A stretch of DNA of 5,259 nt from Thermoplasmata archaeon (GTDB taxonomy: Archaea; Thermoplasmatota; E2; UBA202; JdFR-43): positions 1-5,259 of the forward strand of contig JAGGSX010000172.1 of NCBI GenBank assembly GCA_021158865.1. The letters are read 5' to 3'. Every line of letters begins with the position of its first letter. Position 1 is the first letter of the stretch. The notes below the pieces were generated by a model. It was not told the DNA's origin, ran no database searches, and saw nothing but the letters and a program-made list of their open reading frames with translations. Of the stretch, positions 1-5,188 are shown piece by piece. The position numbers were made by a program, and so were the translations under genes.

Positions 1-11
1 AGTAATAAATT

Positions 12-20
12 GTTATAATA
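12..20 (+). promoter_or_regulatory. Candidate TATA box for purL
   Basis: The T/A string gttataata is centred about 26 bases before the purL ATG. That is the usual archaeal distance from TATA box to transcription start, so the mRNA would be leaderless or nearly so. No convincing Shine-Dalgarno sequence precedes the ATG, which fits. The upstream sequence is cut off by the window edge, and AT-rich DNA gives many chance matches. Confidence 0.45.
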
Positions 21-41
21 TTGAAATATTGAAGATGGAAA

Positions 42-2351
42 ATGATTGAAAATTTGCTTCAAAAAGATGGTTATGTTTATAGAATTGATATTTTTTCTGC
101 TACAGATGATGAGCTTATAGAAATAAGCAAAACAATGGGCTTGGCATTGAATTTATATGAAATGAATAAAATAAAAGATTATTTTAAAAGTTGTAAAAGA
201 TTGCCAACTGACTTAGAATTGCAAGCAATAGCACATGCATGGAGTGAGCATTGTGGATATAAATCATCAAAACCATTGTTAAAAAAATTTTTATATGGAA
301 TAGGAAAGGATAAAATTGTTGCGAGAGAAGATGCAGGTGTTGTTGAATTTGATGAAAACCATTATTATGTTGCAGCTTTAGAAAGCCACAATCATCCTTC
401 TGCAATTGAACCCTACGGAGGAGCTGCCACAGGCATAGGGGGAATAATAAGAGATGTTCTTTGCATGGGAGCAAAACCAATAGCTTTGATTGACCCTCTT
501 TTCTTTGGAAATCTGGACTTTCCTTATGAAAAACTTCCCAAAGGGACAAAACATCCCCGATACATATTCAAGAGAGTTGTTGAAGGAATAGGTGATTATG
601 GAAATAGAGTTGGAATTCCAACAGTTGCAGGGAGCCTTTATTTTCATCCCGGCTATACAGGAAATTGTCTTGTGAATGTTGGATGTATTGGAATAGTGGA
701 AAAAGATAAACTTATTAGAAGCAGGGTAAAAAATTCAGGAGAGTTTTTAATATATGCAGGTGGAAAAACAGGGAGGGATGGAATCCATGGCGTAACTTTT
801 GCATCAGAAGAGCTTAGAGAAGAATCAGAAGAAAAATCCATGACTGCTGTCCAGCTTGGTGACCCAATAACAAAAGAGCCTCTCATACATGCCGTTTTGG
901 AATGCAATGAAAAAGGCTATATAGAAGGTATGAAAGATATGGGTGGCGGCGGGCTTTCATGCGCAGCAAGCGAGATGCCGCATGCGGGCGGAAAAGGGGC
1001 GGAGATATGGCTGGATAAAATTCCTTTGAGAGAGGAAAATATGGAGCCATGGGAAATATGGATTTCAGAATCACAGGAAAGAATGCTTCTTTCTGTCAGG
1101 GAAAGCAATGTTGATGCTGTTTTGGACATTTTTTCTTCATGGGATGTTGAAGCTGTTGTTATTGGAAAGGTTATAGAAGAACCTTACATAAGGGTTTATT
1201 ATAAAGGACAAATTGTAGGAGATGTTGAACTTGATTTTCAGACCTCTGAAATTGAATATGAAAGGAAATGGAAGAAGAAAGAAGCAATGGAATATGAAAA
1301 AGATTTTGATATGCCTGATATGCAAAAAATTTTAATTAAAATTCTTTCATCATTGAATGTTTCGAGCAGGGAATGGGTTATAAGGCAGTATGATTATGAA
1401 GTTAAAGGAGCAACTGTTTTGAAAGCTTTACACGGCTTAGAAATGCAAACTCATAGCGATGCAGCCATAATAAAGCCAATAAGAGAATCTTTTAAAGGCA
1501 TTGCAATAGCATCGGATATAAATCCATATTATACGGGTATAAGTCCATACTGGGGAACTGCATCAGCAATTGATGAAGCATGCAGAAATATAACAAGCGT
1601 TGGAGCAAGAATAAGTTCATTTCTTGATTGTCTCAATTTTGGAAATCCAGAAAAAGAAGAAAGGATGGGGGAGTTCTACGAAAGCACAAAAGCAATGCAT
1701 GATATGGTTTCAAAACTTAATATCCCCTTCATATCTGGAAACGTAAGCTTCTATAATGAAGGGCATGCTGGGGCAATACCTCCTACACCAACCATAATGG
1801 CAATAGGCATTGTAAATGATGTAAGAAAAGTTTCGACAGCAAATTTCAAAAAAGAAGGAAATCCGATTTATCTTATTGGAGAAACAAAAAGGGAGATGGG
1901 AGGAAGTGAATATTATAGAGCTATGAATATAAAATGGGGTTTTGTTCCAAGAACAAACGTTAGCGTTCTTAAAAAAAGCATGGATGCGATGATAAAATCA
2001 ATAGAAAATGGTATCATTATCTCATCCCACGACATTTCAAATGGGGGATTGGCAATAGCATTGGCGGAGATGGTAATAGGGGGCAAAGGAGCAAAAATTG
2101 ATGTTGATTCAATTGGCAATCTGAGAACAGATTTCAAATTATTTTCAGAAAGCAATACAAGATGGATTGTTGAAATTGAAAGAAGTAAGGAAGATAAATT
2201 TAAAGAAATATTTCATGACATTTTGTTACATAAAATTGGAGTGGTTGAAGGTGATAAGCTTTTAATATATGATAGAAAAAAATATATTGATTTGGAAAAA
2301 GAAAAATTATATGATGCATGGAATAGCAGGCTGTGGGAAGAAATGGGCTGA
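42..2351 (+). CDS. purL: Phosphoribosylformylglycinamidine synthase subunit PurL (small, archaeal/Gram-positive type)
   Basis: This enzyme catalyses the ATP- and ammonia-dependent conversion of FGAR to FGAM, the fourth step of de novo purine synthesis, in the cytoplasm. At 769 residues it is the small PurL form, which by family knowledge needs PurS and the glutaminase PurQ; neither is in this window. Visible motifs include WSEHC at residues 67-71, with His70 in the conserved active-site segment. Others are ESHNHPS (114-120) followed by the glycine-rich EPYGGAATGIGG, GGKTGRDGIHG (240-250), QLGDP (271-275), MGGGGLSC (300-307), SGNVSFYNE (565-573) and SSHDISNGGLAIALAEM (661-677). The two AIRS-like halves are both complete. 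ATG 42 is the only plausible start: an in-frame TGA lies at 30-32 and the next internal Met is 31 residues in, after conserved sequence. The stop codon TGA lies inside a repeated sequence. A GC-rich patch covers the MGGGGLSC segment. Confidence 0.97.
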   Translation: MIENLLQKDGYVYRIDIFSATDDELIEISKTMGLALNLYEMNKIKDYFKSCKRLPTDLELQAIAHAWSEHCGYKSSKPLLKKFLYGIGKDKIVAREDAGVVEFDENHYYVAALESHNHPSAIEPYGGAATGIGGIIRDVLCMGAKPIALIDPLFFGNLDFPYEKLPKGTKHPRYIFKRVVEGIGDYGNRVGIPTVAGSLYFHPGYTGNCLVNVGCIGIVEKDKLIRSRVKNSGEFLIYAGGKTGRDGIHGVTFASEELREESEEKSMTAVQLGDPITKEPLIHAVLECNEKGYIEGMKDMGGGGLSCAASEMPHAGGKGAEIWLDKIPLREENMEPWEIWISESQERMLLSVRESNVDAVLDIFSSWDVEAVVIGKVIEEPYIRVYYKGQIVGDVELDFQTSEIEYERKWKKKEAMEYEKDFDMPDMQKILIKILSSLNVSSREWVIRQYDYEVKGATVLKALHGLEMQTHSDAAIIKPIRESFKGIAIASDINPYYTGISPYWGTASAIDEACRNITSVGARISSFLDCLNFGNPEKEERMGEFYESTKAMHDMVSKLNIPFISGNVSFYNEGHAGAIPPTPTIMAIGIVNDVRKVSTANFKKEGNPIYLIGETKREMGGSEYYRAMNIKWGFVPRTNVSVLKKSMDAMIKSIENGIIISSHDISNGGLAIALAEMVIGGKGAKIDVDSIGNLRTDFKLFSESNTRWIVEIERSKEDKFKEIFHDILLHKIGVVEGDKLLIYDRKKYIDLEKEKLYDAWNSRLWEEMG

Positions 2352-2363
2352 GCCCTTTCTTCA
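2349..2363 (+). repeat. 15-base direct repeat, copy 1 (overlaps the purL stop codon)
   Basis: The sequence tgagccctttcttca occurs here and again exactly at 2427-2441, 78 bases downstream. Its first three bases are the purL TGA stop codon. The first ten bases are also the reverse complement of 2448-2457, so this copy and that site form the ends of a 109-base segment with 10-base inverted termini. Locally, gggctg (2345-2350) can also pair with cagccc (2362-2367). Confidence 0.8.
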
Positions 2364-2400
2364 GCCCTTTTAGAAAAAGCGCTGGCGGAAAAATGCATCA

Positions 2401-2467
2401 GTTCTTTTTGGGGATGAAGCACTTTTTGAGCCCTTTCTTCAAAAGAAAAAGGGCTCAGGAAAAGAAC
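2401..2467 (+). repeat. Outer 8-base inverted repeat enclosing the hairpin
   Basis: The arms gttctttt (2401-2408) and aaaagaac (2460-2467) match perfectly and bracket the hairpin at 2427-2457. Just downstream, gttct-aa-agaac (2482-2493) is a small inverted repeat with the same gttct/agaac core, so several alternative pairings are possible. The nested order suggests one folded RNA or cruciform unit. Confidence 0.6.
2427..2457 (+). terminator. Strong hairpin after purL, containing direct repeat copy 2; likely part of its 3' end
   Basis: The arms tgagcccttt (2427-2436) and aaagggctca (2448-2457) are perfect reverse complements of 10 bases. The loop folds further: ctt (2437-2439) can pair with aag (2443-2445), leaving a caa triloop and a two-base bulge. 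An outer 8-base inverted repeat, gttctttt (2401-2408) with aaaagaac (2460-2467), encloses the hairpin. Runs of five or six T occur at 2405-2409, 2423-2427 and 2475-2480. Archaeal polymerases stop mainly at T-runs, so termination here is reasonable. The hairpin may instead be an RNA-stability element or a dispersed palindromic repeat. Confidence 0.55.
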
Positions 2468-2506
2468 TTTATCATTTTTTGGTTCTAAAGAACAATAATT
2501 CAAAAA

Positions 2507-2516
2507 AATTTATATT
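2507..2516 (+). promoter_or_regulatory. Candidate TATA box for the AIM24-family gene
   Basis: The string aatttatatt lies about 30 bases before ATG 2543 and is preceded by an A-rich run (caaaaaa) that could act as the BRE. Transcription would begin roughly at 2535-2540, leaving a leader of only a few bases. The purine stretch gggag (2519-2523) is too far upstream of the ATG to be a normal ribosome binding site, which also favours near-leaderless initiation. Confidence 0.55.
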
Positions 2517-2542
2517 GCGGGAGAAGATTATTACGAGATAAA

Positions 2543-3277
2543 ATGAAATACGAAATAATTGGAGATAATCTGCAAATCGTAAGGCTTGAGCTTGGGGAAG
2601 GAGAAAAAGTGTATGGAGAGGCAGGCTCAATGGTCTATATGAGTTCAAATATGAAAATGGAAGCAAAGGCGAGGGGCGGCGTATTGAAATCCATAGGAAG
2701 AAAATTCATGGGGGAAACGTTTTTCATGACAGAATTCAGTTCAATGCATGGGAATGGCTTTGTTGGATTTGCTGGAAATGCCCCAGGAAAAATAAAAGAT
2801 ATAAAAATTGAAAATGGCAAAGAATTTATCGTTCAGAAAGATGCATTTTTGTGTGCTGAAGATGGTGTTGATTTATCTGTTGCATTTCAAAAAAGACTTG
2901 GCTCAATATTTTTTGGTGGAGAAGGATTTATACTCGAAAAAATCAGTGGAAATGGCTTAGCATTTATTCATGCGTGTGGAGATTTTGCTGAAATGGAACT
3001 TAAAGAAGGAGAGAGCATAAAAGTTGATACAGGAAGTGTTGTTGGATGGGAAGGAAGCGTTGGTTATAGTATAGAACGTGTAAAAGGTATAAAGACAATA
3101 TTTTTTGGCGGCGAGGGACTATTTTTAACAACTTTAGAAGGACCAGGGAAGATTATAATACAGTCAATGACTCTCCACAATCTTGCATCTGCATTGGCAC
3201 CATTTTTACCAAGACAGCAAACATCTGGAAGAAGTGGTGTGCTTGGAACTTTTCTTGATGAAACGCTTGGAAAATGA
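2543..3277 (+). CDS. AIM24 / TIGR00266 family protein
   Basis: The 244-residue product matches the prokaryotic AIM24 (TIGR00266) family from end to end. It starts with the typical MKYEIIGDNLQIVRLELGEGE segment, then EAGSMVYMS (26-34), a GETFFMTEF motif (57-65) and EDGVDLSVAFQKRLG (106-120). The family's FFGGEG motif occurs twice, at residues 123-128 and 187-192, showing the internal repeat of the beta-rich fold. I see no signal peptide or membrane segment, so it is probably cytoplasmic. The name comes from a yeast mitochondrial inner-membrane organisation protein; the role in archaea and bacteria is not established and I infer none. Length is normal for the family. It has its own TATA box and is separated from purL by 191 bases, so it is probably a separate transcript. 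Its TGA directly abuts the stop of the convergent riboflavin kinase gene. Confidence 0.9.
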   Translation: MKYEIIGDNLQIVRLELGEGEKVYGEAGSMVYMSSNMKMEAKARGGVLKSIGRKFMGETFFMTEFSSMHGNGFVGFAGNAPGKIKDIKIENGKEFIVQKDAFLCAEDGVDLSVAFQKRLGSIFFGGEGFILEKISGNGLAFIHACGDFAEMELKEGESIKVDTGSVVGWEGSVGYSIERVKGIKTIFFGGEGLFLTTLEGPGKIIIQSMTLHNLASALAPFLPRQQTSGRSGVLGTFLDETLGK

Positions 3278-3943
3278 TTAACAATTATTCAATTTAATTT
3301 CAATCTGCCATTCTTTCAATTGATTGTATTCAATTAAAATTGGAGGAGAGAGTATTGAATATCTTTCCTTTACCCATTTAATGAATCTTTCATAACTTTT
3401 TTTTATATTCTTTTCAAAAATCATCGATGCAACCATACGAGATGGTATTATTTTGCATCCCTGTCCTTCATTGCATGATTCCATGAGGGGGTTTTTTATT
3501 AACGGGCTATCATAATATATCTTTATTTTTGCTTTTCTTTTATAACCTTCCTCGCATTTTAAAATATATTTTCTCCTTCTCTTTATAAATGGAACAAATT
3601 TTATTTTTATTTCATCCCCATCCTTCAGATTCAATTCCTTCCTCAAATTGTATTCAGAGATAATTTCTAAATGATTATGATGCCTTTTATCTGGTATTAA
3701 AATTACGCCCTCCATTTTGCCAATTTTTATAGGAAAAGATGTGACAGAACCGTATGAAATGTTATTTTTTACAAATCCATTTATTATTATGCCCTCTATC
3801 CCGTTTAGGTCAACATCTGAAATAAAATTTAATGTGCCAGGGAAAGGAGAGATACCGAGTTTTTCCTTAAATTGCTCTCTATATTCATAAATAGAAGTGA
3901 AAAACGCTCCTTCCTTCCTCCCAGAAACAACTTTTCCTTTCAT
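3278..3943 (-). CDS. ribK: CTP-dependent riboflavin kinase (DUF120) with an unrecognised C-terminal extension
   Basis: The first ~117 residues match archaeal riboflavin kinase, which phosphorylates riboflavin to FMN using CTP rather than ATP. Visible family motifs are GKVVSGRKEGAFF (3-15), PGTLNF (35-40, with the Thr and Asn that bind the metal in the family), a GSVTSFPIKI strand (65-74), and EIISEYNLRKELNLKDGD (93-110), which contains the conserved EII and LRE-like segments. The glycine-rich nucleotide loop, usually GxGEG, reads GRKEG here. A stand-alone kinase is about 130-140 residues; this protein continues to 221. Residues 118-221 are basic at first (KRRRK, 121-125), contain a CNEGQGC stretch (157-163), and end in a predicted helix-rich part with a hydrophobic strand near PPILIEY. 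I do not recognise this part. The ATG directly follows the TAA of the HTH gene, in the same frame. The sequence gatga about 8 bases upstream could be a weak ribosome binding site, and translational coupling is likely. Confidence 0.88.
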   Translation of the reverse strand: MKGKVVSGRKEGAFFTSIYEYREQFKEKLGISPFPGTLNFISDVDLNGIEGIIINGFVKNNISYGSVTSFPIKIGKMEGVILIPDKRHHNHLEIISEYNLRKELNLKDGDEIKIKFVPFIKRRRKYILKCEEGYKRKAKIKIYYDSPLIKNPLMESCNEGQGCKIIPSRMVASMIFEKNIKKSYERFIKWVKERYSILSPPILIEYNQLKEWQIEIKLNNC

Positions 3944-4183
3944 TTAGAGTTCATCGCTTCCTTTCATTTTTGCATAAAGTTTTGCTCCTTCTTCAGTAAG
4001 TTTGTATCCATCTTCCATTTCTTCGATTATTCCATGATTTTTTAGCTCTTCAGCTGCATTCTTTGCAACTCTTTTTATTAAATGCTGTTTTTTTGCAATT
4101 CTTTCTATTCTTTTTTCACCTGAAGCAATTTCAATAAATATTGCCTTCCTTATTTTATTAGATAATATAAATCCTTCATTCAT
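3944..4183 (-). CDS. Small winged helix-turn-helix protein, upstream partner of ribK
   Basis: This 79-residue protein is almost entirely a winged HTH domain. A first helix (FILSNKIRKAIFIEIASG, 5-22) is followed by ERIAKKQHLIKRVAKNAAEELKNHG (27-51), which gives the turn and recognition helix. The wing and end are IIEEMEDGYKLTEEGAKLYAKM (52-73). It resembles short archaeal DNA-binding proteins of the MarR/ArsR-like wHTH superfamily. It is first in a two-gene unit with ribK. In many archaea an HTH domain is fused in front of the CTP-dependent riboflavin kinase (RbkR) and represses riboflavin genes. Here a single TAA separates the two in the same frame. However, from memory the HTH sequence does not closely resemble that of Thermoplasma RbkR, so it may be an independent regulator that became adjacent. 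The ATG at 4183 is preceded by GGTG with a 5-base spacer. Confidence 0.82.
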   Translation of the reverse strand: MNEGFILSNKIRKAIFIEIASGEKRIERIAKKQHLIKRVAKNAAEELKNHGIIEEMEDGYKLTEEGAKLYAKMKGSDEL

Positions 4184-4188
4184 TTTTG

Positions 4189-4192
4189 CACC
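4189..4192 (-). promoter_or_regulatory. Possible ribosome binding site of the HTH gene
   Basis: On the minus strand GGTG lies five bases before the ATG at 4183, matching part of the archaeal GGAGGTGA consensus. If the TATA box assigned at 4212-4220 is correct, transcription would start almost on top of this site, so either the match is accidental or the promoter lies farther upstream. Confidence 0.35.
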
Positions 4193-4211
4193 ATATATTG
4201 AATTAAAAGCA

Positions 4212-4220
4212 TATCATAAA
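4212..4220 (-). promoter_or_regulatory. Candidate TATA box for the HTH-ribK unit
   Basis: Read on the minus strand, tttatgata lies about 33 bases before the HTH ATG and is preceded by ggaaaaa, a possible purine-rich BRE. It would give a leader of roughly 5-10 bases. It overlaps the inner end of one arm of the inverted repeat. Confidence 0.4.
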
Positions 4221-4231
4221 TTTTTCCAAGT

Positions 4232-4240
4232 TTTTTATAC
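4232..4240 (+). promoter_or_regulatory. Candidate TATA box for nog1
   Basis: The string tttttatac is centred about 23 bases before the GTG at 4259, so transcription would begin at or next to the start codon and the message would be leaderless. No Shine-Dalgarno sequence is visible before the GTG. The box lies back to back with the minus-strand TATA candidate. Confidence 0.5.
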
Positions 4241-4258
4241 CCATTATGCTTTTAAATT

Positions 4259-5188
4259 GTGGTTAAAATATCAAAAATAATGTATGCTCAGGAGTTGATA
4301 GATAAAGCATTCAGCAGAGCAAGAAAAATAAGAAATAGAGACAAAAAAAAGAAGACAATAGATAAAATATCTACTGTAAGGAATATAATCAGTAATAGCT
4401 TAAAAAAATATGTAAGAGCTTTTCCTGATATATATAACATTCATCCATTTTATAATGAATTATTTGATATATTGATAGGGATGTATAAATTGGATAGAGC
4501 GATTTCTTCACTCGAGTGGGCAGATAAGAAAGTAAATGATATAGCGAGGAGAGGGATAAAAGAAGCAAAAAAGAGCAAAGATTATAAAAAAATAATCCGC
4601 ATGGTCTATGGAAGGATTTCATCTGTGATATATGAAATAGACGATGCACTAAAATTTTTAGAAGATGCAAAAAATAAAATTCAAGATGTTCAGTTTATAG
4701 ATGTTAATTTACCAACGGTTATAATAGCTGGTTATCCAAACGTTGGAAAATCATCCCTTCTGAAAATACTATCTTCAGCCACGCCTGAGATAGCACCATA
4801 CCCTTTTACAACAAAAGGGCTTGTTGTGGGGCATTTCTATATAGAAAAGAAGTATGATAAAATCAAGGTGCAGGTGGCGGAGGCGCCTGGTTTGCTCGAT
4901 AGGGAATATACAGAAAGGAATGATATAGAAAAGCAGGGTATTGCTGCCCTCCGTTATTTACCAGATGTCATAGTTTTTCTCATTGATGCATCATATATTG
5001 GCTATCCAATTGAAAGCCAGGAAAAATTGTTACAGGAGATTAAAAAAAATTTTAAAGCAGATGTAATTGTTGTTGAAAATAAGATAGATGTTAGTGGGGG
5101 AAAAACCAATTATATGAAAATATCATGCAAAACTGGGGAAGGAATAGATGAGCTAAAGAATAAAATAATAGAAAAGCTAAAAATTTAG
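4259..5188 (+). CDS. Nog1-type GTP-binding protein (archaeal ribosome-assembly GTPase)
   Basis: The 309-residue protein has the Nog1 layout: an N-terminal helical bundle (about 1-150) that is basic early on (RNRDKKKK, 26-33), then an Obg-like GTPase domain. G1 is GYPNVGKSS (158-166), the switch I region is PYPFTTKG (180-187), G4 is NKID (274-277) and G5 is SCKTGEGI (289-296). The RNDIEKQGIAALRYLPDVIVFLID segment after G3 is typical of Nog1. In eukaryotes Nog1 acts in assembly of the large ribosomal subunit; a similar role in archaea is inferred. G3 reads EAPGLLD (208-214), whereas the family normally has DTPG, so the Asp that helps bind Mg and the next Thr are changed. The protein ends soon after the G domain and lacks the long eukaryotic C-terminal tail, as is normal for archaea. 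GTG 4259 is preferred over ATG 4280 because VKISKIMYAQELIDKAF fits the family start and the TATA spacing. Confidence 0.92.
   Translation: MVKISKIMYAQELIDKAFSRARKIRNRDKKKKTIDKISTVRNIISNSLKKYVRAFPDIYNIHPFYNELFDILIGMYKLDRAISSLEWADKKVNDIARRGIKEAKKSKDYKKIIRMVYGRISSVIYEIDDALKFLEDAKNKIQDVQFIDVNLPTVIIAGYPNVGKSSLLKILSSATPEIAPYPFTTKGLVVGHFYIEKKYDKIKVQVAEAPGLLDREYTERNDIEKQGIAALRYLPDVIVFLIDASYIGYPIESQEKLLQEIKKNFKADVIVVENKIDVSGGKTNYMKISCKTGEGIDELKNKIIEKLKI

Larger units (their letters stand above)
4203..4255. promoter_or_regulatory. Candidate operator: 11-base inverted repeat in the divergent promoter region
   Basis: ttaaaagcata (4203-4213) and tatgcttttaa (4245-4255) are perfect reverse complements, 31 bases apart, centred near 4229. 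The intergenic region between the HTH gene and nog1 is only 75 bases, so the repeat spans most of it. Each arm lies between one TATA box and its start codon, the place where a bound repressor would block initiation in each direction. The neighbouring HTH protein is the obvious candidate to bind it, by inference from position only. The AT-rich composition raises the chance of accidental repeats, but each arm has a central GC. Confidence 0.5.

Noticed and set aside
20..50. Three copies of attgaa around the purL start
   Set aside because: The spacing is irregular, the third copy is in coding sequence, and such hexamers are common in AT-rich DNA.
184..549. Minus-strand 121-codon frame within purL
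   Set aside because: It is low-complexity, Leu/His/Phe-rich, and lies wholly opposite the strongly conserved purL; a shadow frame.
2213..2503. Minus-strand 96-codon frame across the end of purL and the intergenic region
   Set aside because: Most of it is antisense to purL or is created by the repeat element, which makes its EERAQ-like peptide repeats. It has no recognisable domain or start signal.
3287..3345. Imperfect inverted repeat of caatttaatt / aattaaaattg near the ribK 3' end
   Set aside because: It lies inside coding sequence rich in Ile, Lys and Asn, needs a one-base bulge, and is expected by composition.
4180..4194. Tiny upstream frame on the minus strand (ATG GTG CAA AAA TGA) overlapping the HTH start as ATGA
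   Set aside because: Four codons in AT-rich DNA arise easily by chance, and the GGTG part is better explained as a ribosome binding site.
4389..4670. Minus-strand 93-codon frame within nog1
   Set aside because: It lies opposite the conserved N-terminal domain of nog1 and has a Leu/Ser/Tyr-rich sequence typical of antisense frames in AT-rich genes.
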